Positions 1-9,107 are shown, numbered from the stretch's first letter. The stretch: DNA of 64,000 bases from an uncultured Ardenticatenia bacterium (GCA_937127125.1 CAKZLO010000034.1:413798-477797); one strand, 5' to 3'. Numbers and translations are program-made. The notes: generated by a model not told the origin, from the letters alone.

Positions 1-1
1 A

Positions 2-400
2 ACCAAGAACTTCAGCCGACGCGAGTTCCTACGCCTCAGCGCCCTGGTGGCGGCAGGTCTGGCAGCTGGGAGATACATCCAAACCGATCAACCCACACTG
101 GGGACTACTGAAGCGCTGGCTGCTGCACCCCCCGCTGCTGAAGAAGTCACCTTGGATGTTATGGCGCCGGCGCCTGAGTATGCCAACGCGTATCGGGAAA
201 TCTGGAACGTCTTCGAATCAAAGAATCCCGGCATCAAGATCAACCTGTTCTCAATCAATGAAGACACCAAAGCTGCCTATGAGGCCAAAATCGCGGCAGG
301 TCAGCTGCCAGCGATGGAAAACACTCAAGATCTCCAGATCACGGCCAACAAAACCAACTACCAGATGTTCCTGAATTTGGGCGAGATCGGTTTCCCTTGA
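2..400 (+). pseudogene. Truncated sugar ABC transporter substrate-binding protein (N-terminal fragment, Tat signal)
   Basis: The frame is open from the window edge and reads a twin-arginine signal (SRREFLR) followed by an Ala-rich hydrophobic stretch, then the start of a mature family-1 extracellular solute-binding domain (EIWNVFESKNPGIKIN, then a lobe containing DLQITANKTNYQMFLNLGE). Such proteins normally run to 420-500 residues. Here the frame stops after about 130 codons, exactly where a transporter permease begins in another frame, so everything after the first lobe is missing. The true start lies upstream of the window. In an intact locus it would bind a sugar outside the membrane and deliver it to the permease pair. 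I read it as the stump left by an internal deletion, not a functional short protein. Confidence 0.75.
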
Positions 401-765
401 TGATCATGACCTCTTTTATAAGTGCAATCCCCAAGGAAATCGAGGAGGCAGCCCAGCTGGATGGGGCCAGCCAGATGCAATACATGCGGTATATCTTGTT
501 CCCGCTTCTGAAGGTGCCTATTGCCAGCTTAGTGGTAATTATGTTGCCGCAGTTCTGGAATCAGTTCCTGGAGCCTTTCGTCTATCTGGATCAAAATAAT
601 ACGACGCTGTTGCCGTTGATCCAAAATCTCTCGGGCGTATACTCGACAAACTTTCAGATACTATACACGGCGATTTTTGTTTCCATACTTCCTCTGGCAA
701 TAGTTTATCTGGTCTTCCGCCGGTTCTTCATCGAGGGGGCGATGGCCGGTGCAGTTAAGGGGTAG
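391..765 (+). pseudogene. C-terminal remnant of a MalG-type sugar ABC permease
   Basis: The frame begins inside a MalG/CUT1 permease: FPLMIMTSFISAIPKEIEEA is the segment just before and into the cytoplasmic EAA loop (EEAAQLDGASQMQYMRYILFP), which docks on the ATPase. It is followed by two hydrophobic segments and the usual C-terminal tail ending in AMAGAVKG. The N-terminal half of about 140 residues with its first membrane helices is missing. No ribosome binding site precedes it, and the frame joins the binding-protein stump at about 385-395. The deletion evidently removed the rest of the binding protein, a MalF-type permease and half of this one. A TTG at 397 could start a short product, but it is unlikely to function. 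Confidence 0.75.
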
Positions 766-857
766 ACTTTTGCTCGTGATAAGATCCTGCCCGGGACAAG
801 GGGGCGCTTTAAATTGTGTTATCAAATCAGAGCCAGACTACGGAGGAACTAGAATTA

Positions 858-1955
858 ATGAAAACACAGATGACTAAATCTACTCGCCAAGAAGCTCGCG
901 TTGGACAAGAACGTTATCTCGACCCGTTCGATGTGTCTCTTTTTTGGAAGCCTTTCCGCGAAAACACCCGGCAGCGCTACGATGTATTACCGTTTCACGC
1001 TGACTATCCAGAGCTGCTCAGGAGCTGTGAGGTTCTCGCGTACCTGATCCGCAGTTACACCGTGTGGGAAATGACCTGCGGGGCGTTGGGCCATCCCGGA
1101 GGCAGCTTTTCAGAGGCCGAATGTCTGGCAGTTCTCTTCAACTATGTGCTCCGTTTCGATCCGCAAGATCCCGAGTGGCCTATGCGCGACGTGTTCTATC
1201 TCTCCAAGTGCCACGCTGTACCTGGCTTGTACACTGTTCTGGCGCTTTTCCGGTATTTCCCAATCCAGAAACTCAAGTTCTACGGCGCCTGGGGGTCAGG
1301 TCTTGAGTCGCATCCGGACTGCTTGATGACACCTGGCATCGAGGTCAGTGGCGGTTCGTTAGGCCAGATCCCAGGTGTGGCTGTGGGGCGCGCCTTGGGT
1401 ATTCGTTACAACGGGCCGGACCATAATGACCGGATTGTGTATGTCCTAATCGGCGATGGGGAGTGCAACGAGGGGTCTGTTTGGGAGGCTTTTATGGCAG
1501 CTGGTCACTGGAAGCTCGACAACCTCGTGGCAATCATCGATTATAACAAGGTTGAAGCTAAGGGGTTCCTCAGCCAGGACATGAGCATCGAACCCTTAGT
1601 AGATAAGCTGAAGGCCTTTAATTTCCAAGTCTTCGAAGCTCAGAATGGCCACGATGTTGCCGAGCTAGTGGATATCTTCAACTGTATCATTGCACAGCGA
1701 AGAGGAAAGCCCATAGCGTTAATCTTGAACACGATCAAGGGTAAGAAGGTACGCGAGTGTCAGTACAACCCGAACTGGCATACGTCGGCGCCGCGCGATG
1801 TAGAGAAAGCTGGAATTTGGTTGGAGGAGTTGTGGGAGCAAGACGGTAGACGACTGGGCATTCCCAAGGAGTTTCACCTAGCTCTGAAGCAGGCCATTGA
1901 GATTGTACCACCTGCTCATGGAAACCCCGATGAGATTGTTGAACGGCAGGCGTAG
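858..1955 (+). CDS. Transketolase, N-terminal (TPP-binding) subunit, first pair
   Basis: This is the thiamine-diphosphate-binding half of a two-subunit transketolase, which transfers two-carbon ketol units between sugar phosphates. HPGGSFSEAE is at residues 79-88, the TPP/Mg motif GDGE at 199-202 and its closing Asn in IDYNK at 230. ATG 858 was chosen because GGAGGA lies 10 nt upstream; the frame is open further 5' to 816 without such support. At 365 residues it is much longer than the second copy in this window (280), mainly through an N-terminal extension of about 50 residues. The usual SKGHA active-site motif reads SKCHA (Gly to Cys at about 118). The partner subunit follows after 9 nt. 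The divergence suggests an unusual sugar substrate; the adjacent broken sugar transporter fits a catabolic locus. Confidence 0.88.
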   Translation: MKTQMTKSTRQEARVGQERYLDPFDVSLFWKPFRENTRQRYDVLPFHADYPELLRSCEVLAYLIRSYTVWEMTCGALGHPGGSFSEAECLAVLFNYVLRFDPQDPEWPMRDVFYLSKCHAVPGLYTVLALFRYFPIQKLKFYGAWGSGLESHPDCLMTPGIEVSGGSLGQIPGVAVGRALGIRYNGPDHNDRIVYVLIGDGECNEGSVWEAFMAAGHWKLDNLVAIIDYNKVEAKGFLSQDMSIEPLVDKLKAFNFQVFEAQNGHDVAELVDIFNCIIAQRRGKPIALILNTIKGKKVRECQYNPNWHTSAPRDVEKAGIWLEELWEQDGRRLGIPKEFHLALKQAIEIVPPAHGNPDEIVERQA

Positions 1956-1964
1956 GAGGAAAGC

Positions 1965-2945
1965 ATGGCACAATTTATCATACCTAAACGGGATGAAACC
2001 AAGGAAATGCGCTATCAGATGGGGTACGCCTTGGCAGATCTGGCGTACGAATATGACAGGATCATCGCGGTTGACGCCGACCTTAGGAGCTCCTCTGGTC
2101 TGCACATATTCGAGCACTTTCACCCGGCGAAGCTGGTTAAGGTTGGTATTGCTGAGCAGAATCTGATAGCTGTGGCAGCGGGCCTTTCTCAGGAAGGGTA
2201 TATCCCATTTCCATGCACCTTTGATGCCTTCAGTCGACGCTTTATGGACCAGCTGTATGTGACTGTTGCCTACAGTAACCTCAATGTTAAGGTACTTGGC
2301 GCTTACCCAGGTTTGTTCACCGGCAAAGCAGGTGCCACACACCAGAGCGATAAGGAGTTGGGCTTGATCCTGCGCATTCCGAACCTCACGGTGATTGAGC
2401 CAGGGTGCAACTTGGAGATGGCTCAGGCGCTGCGTAGCAGTGTCGAAAAACCTGGACCGTTCTACTTCAGGATCGTGCGATGTGAGGTAGAGTACAACGA
2501 AATCTTCGAGGGCTACAAGTTCGAGATCGGCAAGGGCGTGACGGTGTGCGACGCGGGTGCAGATGTTGGCCTGGTGTGTACTGGCTACATGATCAAGACA
2601 GCCAAGATTGCAGCTCAGAAATTAGCGAAGAAAGGTATTGGTGTACGGGTGGATCATCACCCAACCTTGAAGCCCTTCGATCGAGATTTGCTCTACGACT
2701 TGGCTAAACGGGTATCGTGTATTGTTACTCTGGAGAACCACTGCACGAGTGGGGGATTGTTCTCCCTGGTTGCCGAGGCTCTGGCTGCAAAGGGGATTGG
2801 CGTGCCAGTAGGAGCCATCGGGACGGACCCTGAAGACTTCATTCATACAGGACACGTGAACGATTTGCTCTACAGATACAAGATGACCTCGGACGATGTC
2901 GTGGAGAAAGCTCTTGACTTCCTCAATCAGAGAAGCAAGGTGTAG
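1965..2945 (+). CDS. Transketolase, C-terminal subunit, first pair
   Basis: This is the pyrimidine-binding plus C-terminal half of a split transketolase (326 residues), completing the holoenzyme with the preceding gene. The catalytic Glu that activates TPP is in GIAEQN (Glu at about 64). The loop GATHQSDKELGLIL matches the family's GATHQ segment, and LENHCTSGGL matches the usual EEH..GGLG region of the C-terminal domain. GGAGGAAA lies just before ATG 1965, only 9 nt after the upstream stop, so the two are translationally linked. Members of this fold (transketolase, DXP synthase, pyruvate dehydrogenase beta) are separated by substrate-pocket residues that cannot be settled by eye. Split transketolase is the best call. 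Confidence 0.88.
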   Translation: MAQFIIPKRDETKEMRYQMGYALADLAYEYDRIIAVDADLRSSSGLHIFEHFHPAKLVKVGIAEQNLIAVAAGLSQEGYIPFPCTFDAFSRRFMDQLYVTVAYSNLNVKVLGAYPGLFTGKAGATHQSDKELGLILRIPNLTVIEPGCNLEMAQALRSSVEKPGPFYFRIVRCEVEYNEIFEGYKFEIGKGVTVCDAGADVGLVCTGYMIKTAKIAAQKLAKKGIGVRVDHHPTLKPFDRDLLYDLAKRVSCIVTLENHCTSGGLFSLVAEALAAKGIGVPVGAIGTDPEDFIHTGHVNDLLYRYKMTSDDVVEKALDFLNQRSKV

Positions 2946-3072
2946 CGAGTCAGTAGTGCCCTGAATTGGATAGTGGGGTGATACCGGAACAGGAAAGAGC
3001 TCCTCCTAGTGATTATGTGAGTATTATGTGAGAAGTCGAAAAACTGCGCAGCCTGCTCCGCAGTCGACCGTT

Positions 3073-6000
3073 CTATTCTTCTTTCGCGCGCCGGAAGCGC
3101 GGCAGAACTGTTGCCGTGTAGTGCAATGCTACCTCGTCACCAAGCTGTAGAGATTTCAGGTCAGCGCAACTCTTGTGTGCTGGGTTGAAGATCCCGATGC
3201 GTGTCCCTGTTTCTGCGTGGCGCTGCTCGACATAGGCCATACCTATTAGGAAGCCGTCCAGCCCGGCCGCACATGAAGTCACCCAACCAATCATACGTCC
3301 GCGCGCATTGACTACAGGGTACCCCATTTTTGGAGGGGGCACCCCTTTCTCATTCATGCGGAAACGCACTATCGTCATCGAGTTATGGCGCATTCTGGTT
3401 ATAATCGCTCGACGTCCTACAAAGAACGGTTTATGTAACTTGACATAAGATCCAAATTCGGCGGCGAAGGGGTCAATGTCGTACGGGCCGGCCAACTCGT
3501 GACCGTAGAGCGGCAGGCCAGCCTCGGTACGCGTTGAATCGCGCGCTGCCAGGCCGGCAGGCTGCACGCCCAGATCAGCGCCAATCTCCAGGATACGTTT
3601 CCACAACAATGGCGCATGCGTGGGATGCACAAAGATCTCGTAGCCTATTTCTTCACCCGTATAGCCTGTGCGGGCGATGATCACATCCAGTCCAGCCAGA
3701 CGGCCGCACATTAGTGCGGTGCGCGGAAGGCGCTCCAAGCCACAGCGTGTCGCCGGATCATCTGCCAAGCGCAGCAGCATATTTCGCGATTGCGGCCCCT
3801 GTAAAGCGAGATCCACGCGCTGCTGCTCGCCCCATTGGGCATCCTTCAGATCCTGCAGCGTGGCCGATGCCTCGATCGTCTTGCCAGGCGCCTCGCGGTC
3901 CAGCACTACAGCACGTTGGTTAACCGCGTTCAGCCAATCCCAATCCTTTTCCGCGTTTGCTGCGTTGACCACCACCAAATAGTCATCGGCGCGCAGGCGG
4001 TACACCATAATGTCATCAAGCACGTGACCATCTGGGTCGAGCAGATAGGAGTATTGCGACTGACCGTCTTCCAGCCAGGCAACATAGTTGGTTGTCACTG
4101 CATCCAGGAAAGAAGTGGCGTGCGGCCCGCTAACGCGCAATACACCCATGTGCGAGACATCGTATAGCGCAGCCGTCGTGCGTGTGGCCCGATGTTCGTC
4201 GGCGACGCTGGAGTACCACAAGGGCATTTCCCAGCCAGCAAAAGGTGCCAGGTGGCGTGTGAGCTGCCGATGCTCCTCGTAGAGGCAGGTGCGCTTAAGT
4301 GTTGCCTCATTGGGTGGCTGCCAATGCCACTCGCTGCGCGGTTCTTCCGGCGTAGCAGGAGGTAAGCTGTGCTGACCGATGAAATACAGCTTTTGCAATG
4401 CAAAGAGGTCGCGATGGCCAGCGTGGTACAGATTTGCCCCGGAGCGGTCTTCCCCGTGTTGCCATATGGGTGTATCTTGCTCGCGGACAAATGACAACCA
4501 GCGATTCGCGATAGTATATACCTCTTCCATCTCTTTCTTGAGCTCATCCGCTGTCAAATCGGCTACTACTACCGGACCTTCCACCTTGGCGAACAGGTCC
4601 TGAGGGTCGAATAACAGGTAACCATCCGACAACCCGCGCAGCCACGCCTTAGTCCGTTCTACAACATTTCTGTGTACCGCCAGCAGGTAGCGTGCGCGGC
4701 CGCGTGGGTCGGGGGGTAGGGCACTGACGAAGATGTCATCCAACACGCGACCGTCGGGCTCTAGCAGCAGCGTGCGGCACGCTTCTCCCACCGACAGGCT
4801 GCTCAGGTCGGAAGTGGTCACCTGCTGCATAAAGGCATGAGCGCGCCCACCAATAATAAGCAGGGCACATCGTTCCTGCTCCTCTGGTTCACGTGCTTGG
4901 GATAAAGCATTTGTCGCCTGCTTGGACATTGTAGAAAAGTGTGGGTAGCCACTGCGCGGTGCTGGCAGTTGGGGTGGGAAAGCATCTACCAGCTGCGCTA
5001 CGTCGCGTTGCACTGCCTCCAGGATGTCCAGGGCGATCTTGCCGCGCGGCAGCGGGCCAGTGATACCTTGATAGGTAAAAGGGTGTACGGCACTGATTAT
5101 GCGATAAATGCAGTCTGCAATAGTGTCCATCTCGGCAGTGCCCATGCCGCGCTGGGTGACCCATGGTGTGCCAAGCCGCACGCCACGCGCCTGAGCAGTG
5201 ACATGATCACCGGGCAGAGTGTTTTTATTAGCTACCAGGCCGCATAGCTCTAGTATGCGCACCACAGTCTCGCCTAGCAGAGGATAGCCATCGGCGCCTT
5301 TGATGGGGCGCAGATCTACCAGCAACATGTGGGTATCGGTGCCACCGTAGGCTAGCTTAAGCCCACGCTCCTGTAAGGCACGAGCGAGGGCTTGGGCGTT
5401 GGTGACGATTTGATGCATCATCGCTTTGAACTCTGGCGTGGCCGCGATCTTGAATGCAACAGCCATTGCAGCAAACTTGTTAGGATGAGGACCCCCTTGG
5501 GCACCAGGGAAGACAGCAGCATCCACGCGTCGTGCTTTTTCCGGATCTGTGGTCATAATCACAGCACCGCGTGGACCACAGATTGTCTTATGTGTGGTGA
5601 ATACGATCACGTCGGCTAGGCCGACCGGATTGGGGTACACGCCTGCGCTCGCCAAGCCGGCCGGGTGGGCGATGTCTGCCATTAGGAGCGCGCCGCAGGC
5701 ATCGGCAATCTCTCGGAAACGCCTCCAGTCCGGTGCCCACGGGTAGGAAGTAAAACCGGCTACGATCATACGCGGACGATGCTCCAGTGCCAGCGTCATG
5801 ATAGCGTCATAGTCCAAGCGTTCTGTGACCGGATCAACACCGTAGGAAACGATGCGATAGCGACGGCCAGATATGTGGAATGGGCTGCCATGCGAAAGAT
5901 GACCACCCTGAAAGAGGTTCATGCCCATCAACGTGTCGCCAGGTTGCAGGAAGGCATCATACACTGCTAGGTTTGCCGCTGCTCCCGAAAGAGGCTGCAC

Positions 6001-6396
6001 ATTGACATAGATGTGTTCGGCTGGTACCTCTGGTGTGGCGAACAACTCGGCACAGCGACGTTGCGCCAGCGTTTCAACAAAGTGCACGTACACGGTGCCC
6101 TTGTAGAAACGACGGTCGGCATAGCGACGATAATGGGCTAGCTGGTGGTCGAACTCCAGCAAGAGGTCAGGAGGAACTTGCATCATCCATGTGGGTGGAT
6201 AACCCTCAGCATACACATTATTGAACACCGAGCCAAGCGCTTGTAGTACAGCTGGCGGGGCAATACTTTCCGAGGGGATTAGGATGATCTGGCGCGCCTG
6301 GCGTTCTGTCTCCAGAGCGATCAACCGTGTGACATCTACGTCAATGTCGGTTAGCTCTGCGGTCAGGAAGCGGTGTGCGTACACAGCGTTCTCCAT
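3073..6396 (-). CDS. Serine hydroxymethyltransferase fused to two GcvT-type (aminomethyltransferase) domains
   Basis: One continuous 1107-codon frame. Residues 20-475 are a PLP-dependent serine hydroxymethyltransferase: LIPSES, YAEGYP at 62-67, and FTTHKTICGPRG with the PLP lysine at 270. Compared with the family, about 30 residues are inserted after YAEGYP (68-98), and the usual Lys-Thr-Leu-Arg reads KTIC. Residues 505-675 are a shortened GcvT-like domain: a GcvT N-terminal fold with VLDDIFV, then a jump to the domain-end motif KLYFIGQ. Residues 700-1107 are a complete GcvT with the folate-site Asp in HVLDDIMVY (794/795) and KPFFVGRRA. Both enzymes act on glycine and tetrahydrofolate, so the fusion would couple serine-glycine interconversion to glycine cleavage. 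The other gcv genes are not in this window. A clear frame start is ATG 6396 with AGGAGG about 16 nt upstream. Confidence 0.9.
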   Translation of the reverse strand: MENAVYAHRFLTAELTDIDVDVTRLIALETERQARQIILIPSESIAPPAVLQALGSVFNNVYAEGYPPTWMMQVPPDLLLEFDHQLAHYRRYADRRFYKGTVYVHFVETLAQRRCAELFATPEVPAEHIYVNVQPLSGAAANLAVYDAFLQPGDTLMGMNLFQGGHLSHGSPFHISGRRYRIVSYGVDPVTERLDYDAIMTLALEHRPRMIVAGFTSYPWAPDWRRFREIADACGALLMADIAHPAGLASAGVYPNPVGLADVIVFTTHKTICGPRGAVIMTTDPEKARRVDAAVFPGAQGGPHPNKFAAMAVAFKIAATPEFKAMMHQIVTNAQALARALQERGLKLAYGGTDTHMLLVDLRPIKGADGYPLLGETVVRILELCGLVANKNTLPGDHVTAQARGVRLGTPWVTQRGMGTAEMDTIADCIYRIISAVHPFTYQGITGPLPRGKIALDILEAVQRDVAQLVDAFPPQLPAPRSGYPHFSTMSKQATNALSQAREPEEQERCALLIIGGRAHAFMQQVTTSDLSSLSVGEACRTLLLEPDGRVLDDIFVSALPPDPRGRARYLLAVHRNVVERTKAWLRGLSDGYLLFDPQDLFAKVEGPVVVADLTADELKKEMEEVYTIANRWLSFVREQDTPIWQHGEDRSGANLYHAGHRDLFALQKLYFIGQHSLPPATPEEPRSEWHWQPPNEATLKRTCLYEEHRQLTRHLAPFAGWEMPLWYSSVADEHRATRTTAALYDVSHMGVLRVSGPHATSFLDAVTTNYVAWLEDGQSQYSYLLDPDGHVLDDIMVYRLRADDYLVVVNAANAEKDWDWLNAVNQRAVVLDREAPGKTIEASATLQDLKDAQWGEQQRVDLALQGPQSRNMLLRLADDPATRCGLERLPRTALMCGRLAGLDVIIARTGYTGEEIGYEIFVHPTHAPLLWKRILEIGADLGVQPAGLAARDSTRTEAGLPLYGHELAGPYDIDPFAAEFGSYVKLHKPFFVGRRAIITRMRHNSMTIVRFRMNEKGVPPPKMGYPVVNARGRMIGWVTSCAAGLDGFLIGMAYVEQRHAETGTRIGIFNPAHKSCADLKSLQLGDEVALHYTATVLPRFRRAKEE

Positions 6397-6550
6397 AGTC
6401 CGAATCTGAGTGCCTCCTGGGGGTAATGGGCCCTGCTAGGTGACCCTTTTGTAGGGCTGTCATTGTACTTCAGCTACCCCCAATACGGCAACCGACAACA
6501 GTGGAAAGCGTTAGAGGAAGTTCAGATCGGAAATTCGGTCTGCACAGTGT

Positions 6551-7333
6551 CTACGGGACAGCGATCACCATTATGATTAGTGATGCCAGAGACAGCAGCA
6601 CCAGTGTATTCACAGTGCGTGTCAGCACCATTCCGGTTGTCATTTGGCGGAGTGAGGCAGCCATCAGGAACGACCAGGTGATAAACAATGTTGTGACGTC
6701 GATACGTGCCACTTCACCCCACATCGACCAGGTTCGCCAAGCCGCTGTCCCCAACGCTAACGTGGCTGCTATCAACGCAACACGTACCATCCCTTCACCC
6801 AAACGTTCGGCCAAAAGTGGATCGGGGTGTTCTTCAGGACGGCACCTTCTTGTTATCAGTAGAAAGGCACCATATGCTATGCATGTTCCGCTAGCAGCCC
6901 CAGCGACTGCATCGCGAGTAGCTGCTAGAAGTGAGGCTATGGTGAGGTCGGGTGCTGGCTCTGTATTCCCCACCCAGAGGGTAGCTAACGCAGTGCCATA
7001 AGCTGTCACCGCATAGCCATACAGACACAATACTAGTAGTAGCACCCCGCCACGCCGTGCTAAGCCCATTTTTACGAGCAGTGCTATGAGCGCCAAAGGG
7101 GGAAGTAATATCAGGCGCCATGAAGGCTGGGGCCAAGTTGTCATAGCATAGGCACCCCAGCCAGCTGCGGCCAACAACATCCCGGCGCGTGACAGGATCT
7201 CGGTGGAGATAAATTGCGCAGGTGTCACCTTTGGGCAAAGCGCTTCGCGGGCATACAAAACAAGTGCCGTTAACCACAGCAACATGGCCACCATTCCACC
7301 TGCTGTAAACACCATAGTTGTCTGGGTGACCAT
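6551..7333 (-). CDS. CcsA/ResC-like cytochrome c biogenesis membrane protein (divergent)
   Basis: A 260-residue polytopic membrane protein with about eight hydrophobic segments. Residues 199-220 contain W-R-T-W-S-M-W-G, then D at 212 and FITW, which resemble a degenerate version of the Trp-rich heme-handling WWD segment of CcsA/CcmC proteins, followed as usual by a helix ending in SLR. ATG 7333 is 4 nt after the stop of the ResB-like gene, with GAAGGA inside that gene's end. System II cytochrome c synthetase consists of exactly a ResB and a CcsA protein, so the neighbourhood supports the call better than the sequence alone. Several Trp/Asp positions of the canonical motif are not conserved, so heme handling could be altered. 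The frame is open upstream to 7417 but that would overlap ResB. Confidence 0.6.
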   Translation of the reverse strand: MVTQTTMVFTAGGMVAMLLWLTALVLYAREALCPKVTPAQFISTEILSRAGMLLAAAGWGAYAMTTWPQPSWRLILLPPLALIALLVKMGLARRGGVLLLVLCLYGYAVTAYGTALATLWVGNTEPAPDLTIASLLAATRDAVAGAASGTCIAYGAFLLITRRCRPEEHPDPLLAERLGEGMVRVALIAATLALGTAAWRTWSMWGEVARIDVTTLFITWSFLMAASLRQMTTGMVLTRTVNTLVLLSLASLIIMVIAVP

Positions 7334-7337
7334 TCGA

Positions 7338-8822
7338 TTATTCCTTCTCGGCTGTGAAGGATGACCCCAGAGTCCGCAACCAGTCGAGTTGAGGTGTCTG
7401 CGGGGCAAGCGTGTCAACCCAAGTTGTCAAGCGGCAATACCCTCCTGCATCCATCGCTCGCACAACCAGCCAGACGGGGCGCCGTATTGTCAGCAGTATG
7501 CTGCCCACGGCAACAGTCAGCCAGCCCAGTGCTGCCACTGCCCACCACCAATCCTCTTGGATACGCAGCTGTACATCATAGCTAATGGAAACTTGGTAAC
7601 GCACTCCTTCGAAGACCACCTCATCGCCGTTGCCAAGAGTGGTGACCCAAGCAGGTGTGGTTTCCACACCGCGGAAGAAGCTGAGCACAAAATGACCAGG
7701 CGGCGCATCTTGGCTTGTGGCACGCCCGACACGCAGGGTGATGTTCTGCGTGGGAAGGCTGGCGAAACTTGTGTTGCCTTCACCTAAAAGTGACAACCGT
7801 GCGTACGGGTACTGAGCACTTGCAGCAGGGGCAAAGGACCATAACCTCAACTCCTCTCCGCTGTGTGCATCGCTGGCAGTCACTTTCACCATTGGCACAA
7901 TATTTACCACGGTCCACCACATTCCCTCGACTATCTGACCGGTGTGTAAGGGCAGCGCCACTTCTTTGCTAGTGTGCGAAACTCCTTCGATGCGCAATCG
8001 CACTACGCCTTCGCGCGGATCGATGGGGTTGCCCACAATGTCAGCAGCTTCCATTTGCAGTGTGAGGGGTTTTCGGGCAGGCGCGGAGACTGATTGCCCT
8101 GGCTGTAACGTGAGCACAGACGCTTGCGCCAGCCAGCTGTGTAGTAGCAAGCCTACTGCCAGAAAAGCCAGACCGGCATAAACGCTGCAGAACGCCCACC
8201 AACTGGCATGCCAACGCCAGGCCAGACCTGCATAGGCCCTTTCCACGCTGAATACATTGAACCCTTGTTGCGCTAGCTGTTCCATTACGCGTCGGAAAAC
8301 CTGCCCAGGTGCCTCTGTTCGCCCTAACGCTAACCCGAGCTGGCGACCCAGGGCAGGGGGCACCTCATATGCATCATTGATAAGACCTGGGCTTACATGA
8401 TGCATACGGGTACGTTTCCACGCCACGGGCACCCCACGGTATAGCATGACCAGTGCGTGGATGAGCAGTAGTGCCAGAGGCAATCGCAGCCATGCCGAGG
8501 TACGTAGCTGGAAGAGACCGAATGCTCGTAAATCCTCTACCAATGGCCAAAGGAATTGGGGAATGCTTGCAACCCACTGGCTGTATGCCAGTGGATCGTC
8601 CAAGGAGTAAGGGGGTTGCGGAATAATGTAGCTGAGTCCAATGATGGCGCTCAGCCAAATTAGGAGTACCAAAGTAAAGTGCGAATTGTTTAGCGTGCGC
8701 CACAGAAAACCGAGCAAATCGGGTGCTTCTGGCAGGCGTGCTTGTGCTCGATCCTCGGCAGGAGCTTCTGTGTGCCCTTCACCTACGGGGGACGGGTGGT
8801 TCAAAGGGTGTAACCTTCCCAC
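7338..8822 (-). CDS. ResB-like cytochrome c biogenesis protein
   Basis: A 494-residue protein with the layout of ResB/Ccs1. The N-terminal cytoplasmic part leads into LWRTLNNSHFTLVLLIWLSAIIG, the first helix of the family. Two more helices follow at about 110-130 and 205-235, then a large extracytoplasmic domain (about 235-430) and a final helix near 440-460. ResB and CcsA together pass heme across the membrane and attach it to apocytochrome c CXXCH motifs. It is co-transcribed with the CcsA-like gene downstream (4 nt gap). The frame opens with GTG at 8822; no convincing Shine-Dalgarno precedes it, so the exact start is uncertain. No apocytochrome c gene lies in the window. Confidence 0.7.
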   Translation of the reverse strand: MGRLHPLNHPSPVGEGHTEAPAEDRAQARLPEAPDLLGFLWRTLNNSHFTLVLLIWLSAIIGLSYIIPQPPYSLDDPLAYSQWVASIPQFLWPLVEDLRAFGLFQLRTSAWLRLPLALLLIHALVMLYRGVPVAWKRTRMHHVSPGLINDAYEVPPALGRQLGLALGRTEAPGQVFRRVMEQLAQQGFNVFSVERAYAGLAWRWHASWWAFCSVYAGLAFLAVGLLLHSWLAQASVLTLQPGQSVSAPARKPLTLQMEAADIVGNPIDPREGVVRLRIEGVSHTSKEVALPLHTGQIVEGMWWTVVNIVPMVKVTASDAHSGEELRLWSFAPAASAQYPYARLSLLGEGNTSFASLPTQNITLRVGRATSQDAPPGHFVLSFFRGVETTPAWVTTLGNGDEVVFEGVRYQVSISYDVQLRIQEDWWWAVAALGWLTVAVGSILLTIRRPVWLVVRAMDAGGYCRLTTWVDTLAPQTPQLDWLRTLGSSFTAEKE

Positions 8823-8862
8823 CTAACATCCATTCTTGCGGGTCACGCGGGAAAATGAGCAA

Positions 8863-9081
8863 CTATTGTCTGCTCTCGACCCCCTTCAGCTCAGCTAGAC
8901 GGATGTAGGCCTGTCGGCGTGTTTCCTCAGCCGCACTGCGTGCTTCTTCTAGCGTTCTCTCCCAACGTTGCTGCAGGCGACGCCGCACCTCGCGACCAGA
9001 TTGCGGCATGAACAAAACAGCCAGCCCCCAGCCCAATGCCAACCCGATTGCAAATCCTGCCATAAATTTAAAGAAGCGCAT
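8863..9081 (-). CDS. Small YtxH-like membrane-anchored protein
   Basis: A 72-residue protein with an N-terminal membrane helix (FMAGFAIGLALGWGLAVLFMP), the junction SGREVRRRLQQRW, and an amphipathic, charged helical tail. This is the arrangement of YtxH/gas-vesicle-like small proteins (MxPxSGxExR after one TM). ATG 9081 was chosen because GGGAG lies 8 nt upstream; the frame is open to 9111 but that would overlap the preceding gene. It sits directly downstream of the MerR-like coiled-coil gene (26 nt gap) and probably shares its transcript. The function of the family is not established; members are linked to general stress in Firmicutes. The size and start are well supported, the role is not. 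Confidence 0.65.
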   Translation of the reverse strand: MRFFKFMAGFAIGLALGWGLAVLFMPQSGREVRRRLQQRWERTLEEARSAAEETRRQAYIRLAELKGVESRQ

Positions 9082-9107
9082 GGCTGTTGCTCCCTGAGAT
9101 CGTGCGC

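Noticed and set aside
3007..3033. Short direct repeat ATTATGTGAG, twice
   Set aside because: Two copies of 10 nt a few bases apart in an intergenic gap; too small to call an array or element.
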